Source: Tanypteryx hageni (lineage: Eukaryota; Arthropoda; Insecta; Odonata; Petaluridae). From it: DNA of 64,000 nucleotides. Positions 55,241 through 64,000 of this stretch are shown here, piece by piece. The translations under genes were made by a program, and so were the position numbers. The stretch covers positions 1,612,001 to 1,676,000 of the forward strand of contig CM054117.1 of NCBI GenBank assembly GCA_028673005.1, in the 5' to 3' direction. Below the pieces are notes generated by a model, which ran no database searches, had not been told where the DNA came from, and was given only the letters and a program-made list of their open reading frames with translations. How positions within the stretch are numbered: position 1 is the first letter of the stretch; every line of letters begins with the position of its first letter.

Positions 55241-55579
55241 ATATTTATGGGTATGTTATATGTACATCAATTAAACCAAATTTTATTACGTAATGGTTTA
55301 ATGTGACTTTTTAAGTTCATATATCACTTATGAGAATAAAAACGTGAATAATAGTTAGGAAATACTAAAAGGTATACAAACTTAGAAAATGGAACAACAC
55401 ATAAAATTATACAACTGTTCAACTTGGAGCCAAAGTGATTACGAGCTACCATCTACATAAAATTATGTTATATGGCTTTGCAGACTAGTCTTCTGATGTT
55501 CCTCACAAATAGAGACCTTACAGATTCATTGTCAGAAGCTTTAGGAAACTTACCAACGTACAAAATTAAAACATTATAA

Positions 55580-57380
55580 CAAATTATTAGCACTTAAGAC
55601 AAGTCTTCTTCTGATATTCCCCACCAATTGGAACCTTACAAAAGCACAGTACGTAGTCGTCATCCTCTTCATTTTGTAGTTGCAGAAGGAATAATATTTC
55701 CTTTGACCTCGCTGATCTGAATTTAACTCTGTCTGTGAAACCGGCTCTTCTTGTCCTAGTACTTCGTTGATTGAAAGCTTTAAATCACGACTGAGAGTCG
55801 GTAATGTTGCCCGTTGGCGCAACCACCTTTGAATGAATTGTTCACGTAATTTCAACATGAATTGGAGTCTAGTTAATGGTTTAGAATCAGTGCCCTTACC
55901 TCTAAAAAATTGTGAACATACGTATATAACATATGAGTTTATTGAGGCTGCAATCATCGTATTATAAAAGAGACAAAGTGGCCACAATTTTAGTTCAAAA
56001 CTATTACGGGTTTTTTAAAAATGTATGACGAACAAAAGCATCTGCATGGACTGAAAAACTAGAGTAACAAGTTTATTTGGTTTGGGTTTGTATGACACTA
56101 TGGTCATGTAAGTGTCAAACAAAAATAGAGATGATCCCGGTTCTCGACCTTGAAATTTTGTCGGTGAATTCCGGAGGAAATTCTTTTTTACTTTTTTTAA
56201 TAGTCCCAATAACTGTTAGTTTTTCATTTAGCAATAATTTTTTCGTCAGAGGCACACTGGAAAACTAGTTGTAAAATGTGACATTTCTGATCGACCCCTT
56301 CATCGGGTGAACTAATTTCTCGACGAAATAGTCGACAGTAGGCTTACCGTCAGGTACAGTTCCTTTCCCGAGGTAGTGTATTGCTACGATCATGTATTTT
56401 GTGCTATTATCGCACATGATTACTAGCTTTATGCCATACCGATTGGGTTTCGATGGAATATACATCCGAAACTTGCAGAGTCCTCTGAATCCAAGTAATT
56501 GCTCGTCAATCGTCACATAAGAACTGGATTAATAATTTTCCCTGCAATTATTTACTAAAATTTCCCAAATTCTCAAAATCGGCGCCAGCTTAGTCTACAA
56601 TTATCTCTCCTCACGTGTGCTTTTATCGTTGAACCGCATGAAATTAATTAGGATATTAAACCTTGTCCTCGACATTGCAACGCGGTAACGGTCGCCACAG
56701 TAAGAGATATCAAATAAAAGAGAAGCAGTAAGATGATTGTTTTATAGTGCAGCAGAGAGTACAAGAAGACCTAAAGGAAGTTCAGTTCATCGCGGCATGT
56801 GTCCTTGAGACTTGAGTCTTCAGAACTCTTGTATCTATGTCTCTGTCGACGGATTTCCTCATTTGTGTGTGTTAGGATACCACGCATAATCTCTTCAGTA
56901 AAAGAGAATTGAAAGATTCTAGTGGCTCTAATTTACCATATGTTCTTGCTGTAGGACCTGGCCGTACATGAATAATGTTGCTGCTCGAACTTTTACCGCT
57001 TGAAGGCACGTTGGAGGTCTGCCATTTATATCCGTCTTTACCAAACATTTCCGGTGATTCGACTATGATAATATGTCATTATCGGAATTTAATTTTTCAG
57101 GAGTACCGTCATTCTTTGTGTCCCTATTTTGTTCTCGTTTTGTTTTCTTTGGTTTCGGAACATTTGGTTGCTCTTCGGATTCAACGTTCTTGATACAAAG
57201 ATTTATTTCTCATCTAGAACTTCGATTTCATTCACGGTTGTGTAATCGGGGTCTTCATCAGTTTCATCTGAGTCTCTTGTTTCTTCTACCTCTAGTTTAT
57301 CTAATTCGTCATCATCATTATGTTCTCACAGGATACGCAACAAATCCTCGGGATCAGAGTATCTTTTTTCCATTTTGTCG
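55580..57380 (-). pseudogene. piggyBac-like transposase, nearly complete but broken (copy 4)
   Basis: On the minus strand the ATG near 57378 begins MEKRYSDPEDLLRIL, then an acidic N-terminus (DDELDKLEVEETRDSDETDED). The central part is frame-broken. 56516-56265 gives MTIDEQLLGFRGLCKFRMYI, KPNRYGIKLVIMCDNSTKYM and YFVEKLVHPMKGSIRNVTFY; the expected CDNWF catalytic block reads FYN, so a catalytic Asp is lost. 55987-55574 gives WPLCLFYNTMIAASINSYVI, RLQFMLKLREQFIQRWLRQR, and the start of the Cys-rich tail (YYSFCNYKMKRMTTTYCAF). Most family regions are present, so this is the best preserved piggyBac ORF in the window. It is still inactive. Confidence 0.87.
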
Positions 57381-57699
57381 TATCTTATTGTTAAAAATAT
57401 TTCTAATCAAAACGTAAAACTTCCGTTCAATTAATCTAGCTTATTATCAATTATAAGTAAATCTTACGTACAACAGTTACAGCTTATTACCGGTCATGCG
57501 TCAAATTTACATGCATTGTCAGCTGTACGTCAAACTTACGTACCATATTTTGAAAATAAGCACGCGACTCAGAGCAGGAGTGCAGGATAGATGAATAACT
57601 GTCTGCAGTTGAGAGGCAACTAATATGACAAAGCACTGCTAGGAGGTGGAGGGGGTAGAATTCATAGGGGAGGAGTGGTCGGCGATATTAGCTCACTAA

Positions 57700-57736
57700 C
57701 ACGTCAATTTGAGGCACACTGGCAATCTAGGGTTAA
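57700..57736 (-). repeat. piggyBac terminal repeat and TTAA next to copy 4
   Basis: The complement reads TTAA then CCCTAGATTGCCAGTGTGCC, the piggyBac end pattern, at the 5' side of the copy 4 ORF (TTAA at 57733-57736). It shares CCCTAGA with the 599-bp element at 28424. A matching end beyond 55580 was not found. Confidence 0.75.
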
Positions 57737-57979
57737 GTTCGAGAGCCGCAAGGCGCATTGTGCTAATAAAATGTATGAAAAGTAAACAAATTGTATTCAA
57801 AGCAATACAGAGAGAATGCATGTCCCTTAAGAATGCCCAAAGCGTCTTAGTCGCAGTGCAATATTGCATTCTGACGTGATAAGCCTTGATACGCCCTCTG
57901 ATTGTAGATGAATAAGAGTCGCACGATAAGTTAAAAGAGCTTCAAGCGACTCGTGAGCCGCGGCTTGGTCACCCCTGCT

Positions 57980-58028
57980 AATATCCTACACTATATATAC
58001 TATATATACATATACTATATATACTATA
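57980..58028. repeat. TA-rich microsatellite left of the mariner-like element
   Basis: ACTATATATACTATATATACATATACTATATATACTATA-type (quoted pattern is a repeating ACTATATAT unit). A similar tract resumes at 59494, after the element, so the transposon sits inside a TA-rich repeat. Confidence 0.75.
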
Positions 58029-59492
58029 ACAGGATGATTCCAAATTGCATACTTTAAAAATTAGCATCGTGTTCTACATCTAAAGGCAAGCAATAACTTT
58101 CATATAAAGATATTGTCGCAACCGCTTTGTTAGCGAGATATGGTAACATTACATATGGAGAAAGTACTCATTCAGTCTATAGACTCTTACAAGGTAACTA
58201 GTCTTACTGTTGATGTTTACGTTACGTATCGAAGAATGGTGCATAATGTTGATTATTCATTCGATGAATTGAAATATGATATTGTTGTATGGAGAAGCAC
58301 AGCACAATGGTGCAGCTGCGGCACATCTTTACGCTGAAAGGTATGTGCAACGGCGGCATTCGAATCACAGGACATTCATTTCTCTGGATCGTCGTCTGAG
58401 AGAAACAGGCTGTCTGCGGCCCATTATTGCAAACGCTGGTATACCACGAAGTTGTAGGAGCATCGATGCGGAAGATGTTCGGTATGCCATTGAACGATCC
58501 TCTGGTACTAGTACCTGGTGGTTTGCTGCTCGTCACCGGATTTCCCAGCCTACGGTGTGGAGGGTGTTACATGATCAATTGTTGTATCCAATCCACATAT
58601 AGCCTGCTCATGCTCTGCCTCGAAGAGCGTTCTGCGAATGACTATTGCAGCAGGATGCAGCGCATCCTAACATTCTCAGCCAAGTCCTGGTGATGGATGA
58701 ATCATGCTTCACACGGAATGGGATTGTGAATAGTCATAACCAGCACATATGGGCTGATCTAAACCCCCATCTATTTCGGGGAAGACGATTCCAGCATCAG
58801 TTTGCAATAAATGTTTGGATGGGAATAATTGGCGATCACCTGCTAGGTATTTATGAGCTACCGCCTCAACTATTAGGGGCCTCCTATTTACAGTTTATAT
58901 CGGAGCAATCACCACGACTAATGGACGTACCATTGGCAATGCGCAGACAATGTGGGTATTGCATGATGGGGCTCCTGCCCATTTTACTTGTGATGTCAAG
59001 CAGTATTTTGACAGCCACTACCCCGGCTGATGGATAAGAAGAAATGGACCAGTTGTTTGGTCCAATTTCACTCCTGCTGACTTCTACCTGTGGGTTATCT
59101 GAAGAGCGTCGTTTACACCCAACGATGTAATACAGAGGACGAGCTGTGGAATGTCATTGAAGTGACTCTGACGACAATACGTAACATGCCTAACATCTTT
59201 CAGCAGACCAGGAATTCTAGGCGCAACACTGCTCAGTAATGTCATTACTGGTGGAAATTTAGAACATCTTGTGTAAACTTTTTGCAGCTGACCAGATGCC
59301 ATTCTCTTCACAACTAATAAACATTTGATCCACAGCTATGGTATTTGTCTACTATCATTTCCTTGTGTTTCCAATTGCAATATCTTGCTAACGAAGCGGT
59401 TGCAACCATATGTTAATATGAACGTTTTTGCTTGCCTGTAGGTGTAGAACACGATGTTTGTATTTACGGTATGCAATTAAGTATCACCCTGT
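58029..59492 (+). mobile_element. Tc1/mariner-like element with about 120-bp inverted repeats
   Basis: The ends ACAGGATGAT (58029) and, complement, ACAGGGTGAT (59492) begin inverted repeats that stay recognisable for about 120 bp: AATTGCATAC, CATCGTGTTCTACA, AGGCAAGCAA, GGTTGCAACCGCTT-like and GTTAGC.AGATAT. Flanking TA dinucleotides fit TA target choice, although the TA-rich surroundings make the exact duplication ambiguous. Total length is about 1464 bp and the transposase pseudogene fills the interior, so the element is complete in length. Confidence 0.88.
58210..59240 (+). pseudogene. DUF4817-type mariner-like transposase, DD37D spacing, broken
   Basis: The DNA-binding part is at about 58282-58600: YGEAQHNGAAAAHLYAERYVQRRH, FISLDRRLRETGCL, EDVRYAIERSSGTSTWW and HRISQPTVWRVLHDQLLYP, matching the DUF4817 helix-turn-helix type. 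The DDE part follows from 58645: VMDESCFTRNG (first Asp), HNQHIWADLNPHLFRGRRFQ, INVWMGIIGDHLLGIYELPP, then MHDGAPAHF (second Asp, 58965) and, in the same frame, FTPADFYLW (third Asp, 59079). Counting gives 37 residues between the last two. Frame changes near 58600 and 58950 and a stop at about 59026 show it is inactive. Confidence 0.85.
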
Positions 59493-59493
59493 A

Positions 59494-59615
59494 TACTATA
59501 TATATATATATATTTAAATATATATATATATATATACTATATATATACTATATATATACTATATATATACTATATATACTATATATATGTAGGTATATAT
59601 ATATCGTATATAGTT
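59494..59615. repeat. TA-rich microsatellite right of the mariner-like element
   Basis: TATATA runs broken by regular ACTATATAT units, as on the left side. Confidence 0.85.
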
Positions 59616-59619
59616 AGTT

Positions 59620-60038
59620 ATTTGTTATAAAGAGTGTCAACCACTTTACAGGAGGTGCTGAAAATGTCCACCTCCTTCTCGATGATATGGTTCAACCCTT
59701 TTCACCGTGTTCATGTTTCACGAAATTTTTTTCTTATCCGGTACTTCCCTTGCGGATGTGCATTCCTGAATGCCTAACGAACTGCAATAAATATTTCAAA
59801 GAAAAAGAACGCTCAACACTAAACACACGTCACCTTTGGGTAAAAACCATGTTTGCACCTTGAACGCTATTCAGCAACTGAGGACGCCAACTATGAGATA
59901 GTCATAGTGATCTTGACATGCGTGTGTGCAGTAGTGTGAGGGGAGTCAACAAAGAGGGAAAGAACCCCTCTTGATGCAATATCTGCGCTTGTGAACAATA
60001 TTTAGGTTTGGGTTACGTTTTAAATGGTAGACCCTGTA
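59620..60038 (-). repeat. TIR-like end and internal part of a small DNA element
   Basis: Ends ...TTTTAAATGGTAGACCCTGTA, an inverted match to 53108-53128. The sequence has no ORF. It may be the other end of the element that starts at 53108, or a separate copy. Confidence 0.45.
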
Positions 60039-60057
60039 GTTTCCTCGTTGTGTCTGT

Positions 60058-60330
60058 CTGTCTGTCTCCCCTATTAACTTTTGAACCAATAGACCGATTT
60101 TCATGACATTTGGTGGATATCTCTTGCTACATGGGCCGAGCTCCCGAGGATAGCTTTTGTTGCGACGATTAAAAGTCCTGGGTTCGATACCAGGAACTAT
60201 CCTTTCAATTTGATTTACATGGAGAATCTGAAATCCATCGTGCAGGGTAATTTCTCTTGCTCATTAAATGAACTTTGAATTGTAATATCGGAGCGGGATT
60301 TGTACTAATCTTTGTGGAAAAGAATGAAGA
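60058..60330 (+). repeat. dispersed repeat, copy 2 of the 16655-16945 family
   Basis: GTCTGTCTGTCTG start, CCGATTTTCATGACATTTGG, GGGTTCGATACC, GAAATCCATCGT and TTGTAATATCGGAGC in the same order as copy 1. Confidence 0.55.
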
Positions 60331-60419
60331 TATTACTTTAGCGTTTTTTGTGATATGTCATTCATTAGAGAGTGTTGCCATCGCAATGACCGTGTCGCGA
60401 CTTCTCGTAATAGAAAATT

Positions 60420-60680
60420 AATCACTGCGACACCTCTTCACAGATGACAATTGGTACCTGCTACATTTCGTCACATTTTCAAAATGGTGACTGCGACAAC
60501 TCGTCACACATTTAAATTCGTACCAGCGACATTTCGTCACACAAAATATTTAGTACCAGCGACATTTGGCCACACATTAAAATTGGTATCAGCGACTTTT
60601 TGTCATGAAAAATAATTGGCAACTGCGACTTTACGTCACTAAAATTATTTTCGTCACTCATTAGATTTCGTCATACGTTA
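60420..60680 (+). repeat. degenerate tandem repeat (CAGCGACATTTCGTCACA unit, about 40-45 bp)
   Basis: The motif GCGACATTTCGTCACA, with variants, recurs about seven times at roughly 40-45-bp intervals, separated by A/T-rich sequence containing ATTGGTA or similar. Confidence 0.75.
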
Positions 60681-60707
60681 CTATTGTGGATTCTTTTTGG
60701 TAACATA

Positions 60708-61010
60708 GGCTTCATGGGTATCAAAGTACTCGTGAAGATACGTATGTTGGAAATTTATGTATATCCAGAAAGTTTAATCGGAATCGGCGGGGAGAGGGGT
60801 GGGGGAATAGGGGTTTTTATCCGGGAATATGGGCTTCATGGGTATCAAAGTACTCGGGACGATACGTATGTTGGATATTTATGTATATCCAGCAAGTTTA
60901 ATCGGAATCGGCGGGGAGAGGGGTGGGGGAATAGCGGTTTCTATTCGGGAATATGGGCTTCATGGGTATCAAAGTAGTCTGGACGATACGAATGTTGGAA
61001 AAGATGCTAA
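60708..61010 (+). repeat. 124-bp tandem repeat, about 2.4 copies
   Basis: Unit starts GGCTTCATGGGTATCAAAGT at 60708, 60832 and 60956, an exact 124-bp period, and contains GAATCGGCGGGGAGAGGGGT. The period is not a multiple of three, which argues against coding for the frame that runs through it. Confidence 0.95.
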
Positions 61011-62170
61011 ATCGCAATGAATAGTGGAGGAGTCGGATTCGTCATAGTCTAGTAGACACATAGGTACACGCGTTATTATTTCCACACAAATACGAGTGAT
61101 CAATTTATTTTTCCGACCGAATGTGTTTGCAATATTTTATAAAGCTAAATTATGAAATTTTGGAAAGTAGGCATAATAAATTCCTTTTGTATCAATTTGT
61201 TTAACTTGCACCTGAATTTCGTTCATTTGCACGGATAACAGTCGTTTATGTTTGTTTGGATATTTTAAGTTTATTCGGTACATTTTAATTAAAACTCACT
61301 AAACTTTCCAATTAAAAAAAGTCTCTTGTACTAAGTAAGTCTATATAAGTGTTATTGAATTAAAAGGAATCTCTTAGAAAACTAATAGCCTGGCAGCATT
61401 CATTCATTTTTAATAGGTAAAATACCATTACAAGACTTATTTTCGAATTATATGGTATCATTTGATTTGCCGTTAGTTAACCGAGAAAAGAATTGTTTAT
61501 TTAACAAAATTTCGATCATTTATTTTTAGTGAATGACTGTTTTGTTAGATCAGTTACGATCACATTTACGTTCAAGATGGAATCATTTGTCAAAATTTCT
61601 CCATAACTAATTCACTTGGTAATTGCTAAAAGTAATGGCAAGGGATTTGGTGGGCGAACACTACCTTCTCGCTTGCCATTGGGAGGTTTCAGCCCATATG
61701 GTAGGTAAACTACAAACTAATGCTTTTTTATTATTAAAATAAATGCTGTACATAAAAGACTTTATAAATCTATTGGGATGAAATGAAGAATCATGGAATT
61801 ACCATAATTTTTAAACTACCTCTCCTGCCAATGCCACGTTAACCATTATCCTTACTCTGAGTCCGAGGTTTCGGTCCCTCTCACTTTGAAGAGCACCAAG
61901 TTATTTTGTTGTCTAGCGGTGCTCGTTCGATGCTGTATGTAATCGATCATCGAACGAGCACCACTATGTGTGTGTAAGCTTTGAGAATGGTCGTAAATAA
62001 AAAAATCAATGTCAACGTAATTACTAATATTTTTAATAAATTTAGACGCTTAATAAATAAACGAATTAAATTCCCGAATTTCAAGAGTAGGTACGACTTT
62101 GAACATCTCAAAACAGTAATTCAGACAGGCTGCCTAAGAGCACAGCGGTGCACGTGAGCACCAGCTTGGG
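61011..62170. other. unassigned DNA with a perfect 15-bp hairpin
   Basis: At 61918-61932 and 61948-61962 GGTGCTCGTTCGATG and its exact complement face each other across 15 bases. No gene is recognised; the surrounding sequence is AT-rich. Confidence 0.55.
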
Positions 62171-63079
62171 AACCTCGACTGAGTAAATGAAAATCAAGCA
62201 AGATAGCAAAAGAGGAAAACGTCCCGCCAAGGAGGACGTGTATTACGAATGGAAGCGCGAAAGGAGTGCTTATAGATGGGTAGCCTCCGTCTCTTCGAAC
62301 AGCCTCTTCGCTCCCCGATCCCTCCCTACCTTCCCTCCTCTCCTCTCGTCTTATAACCCCCTCTTCTGCTTACCGCCGCGCCATTTCTTCCCCGCCTACA
62401 GCCACCAGGTCATCTCTCGGAGAAGTATAAACACGCCCACGAGAAGGAAATAGGACCAATGGGGTAAAGGCCTTCGATCGCTCCCGTCGGCCCTCGGACC
62501 AATGGCAGCGCGAGAGAGCAACAGGCTTCGCCCACTCCCCCAATCAAATAGCCATCAATCCACGCTCGGAGTTGGTTTTTTGCTTATTTTGGAGATGGAG
62601 AAGAAGGGAGGGAGGAAGAGAGGAGAGAGGAAGGAGATTCGGAGGAGGGAATGAGAGGCTGCGCGAAAGGAGCAGATGAAATGGATAACGAGAAAACCGA
62701 ATCCGGAGAAGAGGGCGGAAAAGACAAAGCCTTTACGAGAAATGGATGCGCGTGACTATTTACAATTAACGGTCATTCTTCAGCGCTAACGCTCGACCTC
62801 ACCGAGGAACCTGGCAAAAAAGATTCTTATGGATACGAATGGCCAGCGTTGCAAAAAAACAGCCGCAAACAAAAATATTATAGGAATCGTAACACGGTGA
62901 ATAAACGAACAAAGCCGTTACGAGAAATCCATACGAAGGTCGTGATCGTTTAAAAATGATCAGCGTGTCCAGGAGGAGCAGCACATTCCGCGGCGAGAAA
63001 AGGATCTTTGCCAAGTATTCCGACATCACGCCTTTTCCTTCCATCTACGCCCTCAAACTCCTCCTTTTACAAACCCCGC
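62171..63079. other. GC-richer DNA, possible flank of a host gene
   Basis: Base composition changes at about 62170, with more CpG and purine/pyrimidine tracts. An 88-aa plus frame (62187-62453) has no recognisable domain. This could be promoter or 5' flanking DNA of a gene beyond the window; nothing proves it. Confidence 0.35.
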
Positions 63080-63330
63080 CCACTTCCCTTCCACTCCCCC
63101 CTCTCTCCCTCCCACTCTCTCCCTCCCACTCTCTCCCTTCTCTCTCCCTCCCCCTTCCTCCCACTCTCTCCCTCCCCCTTCCTCCCACTCTCTCCCTCCC
63201 CCTCCCTTCCGCTCTCTCCCTCCCATTCTCTATCTCCCCTCCCTCTCTCCCTCCCACTCTCTCCCTCCCACTCTCTCCTACCTCTCCCACTCACTCCCCC
63301 TCCCTCTTCCCTCCCACCGCTCTCCCTCAC
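63080..63330 (+). repeat. polypyrimidine repeat (CTCTCCCTCCCA units)
   Basis: C/T-only stretch of CTCTCCCTCCCACTCTCCC-like units on the plus strand. Low-complexity frames on both strands are not genes. Confidence 0.9.
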
Positions 63331-64000
63331 ACACACTAACGCGCTGGCAGGACGCCGTTAAAGGTGTCGCTTTTGTAGGAAAGCGATGGCAAGGGAGGCA
63401 GAGGGGGACGCGGGTAAAGGAAGTGACGGAAGGGTGTGAGGCGTCTGTCGTGTCGCCGCGGGTCGGTGGTGTGAGGGGGAGAGACCGTGGAAGGAGAGAG
63501 AGGTTGAGGAGTGAGGGACAGAGTGGGGAGGGAGAGAGGGAAGAGGGGGAGGAGAGGAGGAAGAATAGGGACTGGGGCCCAAGAGGGATGGTTTACACTT
63601 CGTTAATCTCTCCTCTCTCAGTCGGGCAGAGTCTCGGGAAGTGGGCGGTTTCACGCACTGAGCCAGGCGAAGGGAGAGAAGGAGAACGGGTGAAAAAGAA
63701 GAGTGAGAGCACGTGTGCGTCCTCTCGGCTCCCGAGGTGCTTCGGGAGAGATGCCGACGCTTCGCACGCACGCGAGGCCATCTGCGACCGGCGACGGAAA
63801 AGTACCCGACTGTTTCCTTGCGAGATATCTTCCCGCTCTCAATGAGGACGGCCGCTTCTGAGGCGTAGTTAAGTTCGGAGAACGTCGCAAGAGGATTTGC
63901 CTTCGGAGAATTTCTTCCCCCTGGCCTCCGCCAGCCACCATCCTCTGCCCCCCCTCCCGGAGGTCGCAGCGTTCGGGAGGAGCCGGAGTCGCCTCCGGCC
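63331..64000. other. CpG-containing GC-rich window end, possible promoter or 5' UTR
   Basis: Rich in CpG (GTGTCGCCGCGGGTCGG, CCGGCGACGGAAA) and markedly less AT-rich than the rest of the window. Frames on both strands (for example 63423-63845 plus and 63771-63358 minus) overlap each other and resemble no family. It may be the first exon or promoter of a gene that continues past 64000. Confidence 0.35.

Noticed and set aside
60684..61020. Frames through the 124-bp repeat
   Set aside because: The repeat period is not a multiple of three, so each unit is read in a different frame.
62187..62453. 88-aa plus-strand frame near the GC-rich end
   Set aside because: No domain, no similarity recognised, low-complexity proline/serine part; could be part of an exon but cannot be supported.

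Overview
This is a gene-poor, AT-rich eukaryotic window, and almost everything identifiable in it is transposable-element DNA or simple/tandem repeat. The element set (RTE-type and CR1/jockey-like LINEs, piggyBac, pogo/Tigger, DUF4817-type Tc1/mariner, ZMYM1-like and KIAA1586-like hAT, tRNA-derived SINEs, long (TA)n tracts) fits an arthropod, most likely an insect, but the sequence does not fix the species. I found no convincing host protein-coding gene, no functional tRNA or rRNA gene and no CRISPR array.

Layout. 0.8-7.1 kb: a decayed RTE LINE (RTE-2, minus strand) split by a full-length RTE LINE (RTE-1) with an uninterrupted 1022-aa endonuclease/reverse-transcriptase ORF and 11-bp target-site duplications. 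This is the only apparently intact mobile gene here. 7.4-8.4 kb: hairpin-bearing repeats and a 37-bp perfect inverted repeat between two (TA)n tracts. 8.9-10.5 kb: a broken pogo/jerky-like transposase with a plausible 88-bp intron. 11.0-12.3 kb: two oppositely oriented RTE-2 pieces. 12.4-14.2 kb: a broken piggyBac. 14.2-27.3 kb: mostly unassigned DNA with Tigger (19.4 kb) and piggyBac (22.4 kb) fragments. 27.3-33.2 kb: a stack of CR1-type LINEs, interrupted by a short retroposon, a 599-bp piggyBac derivative with TTAA duplication, and a tRNA-derived SINE inside ORF1. 34.9-37.3 kb: large polypurine arrays with a retroposon among them. 38-41.2 kb: dispersed repeats, a second tRNA-SINE and a ZMYM1-like hAT remnant. 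41.3-41.8 kb: a pyrimidine array. 43.4-46.0 kb: a KIAA1586-like hAT pseudogene precisely interrupted by a CR1 3' fragment. 48.4-49.1 kb: a 12-bp pyrimidine array. 49.6-52.2 kb: a Tigger C-terminal fragment and an internally deleted pogo with both ends. 53.1-60.0 kb: an RTE-3 fragment, a third piggyBac pseudogene and a mariner-like element with ~120-bp inverted repeats, possibly all lying inside one older small TIR element. 60.4-61.0 kb: two tandem repeats. 62.2-64.0 kb: GC-rich, CpG-containing DNA that could flank a host gene just outside the window.

The elements do not form a pathway. Their value is stratigraphic: several insertions can be undone on paper to rejoin the interrupted host reading frame, giving a relative order of transposition. 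No new biological system could be demonstrated. The best leads are the intact RTE-1 copy, the tRNA-like head on RTE-2, the 28-nt identical leader shared by RTE-2 and RTE-3, SINEs with different tRNA heads on one body, and the intron-bearing pogo transposase.
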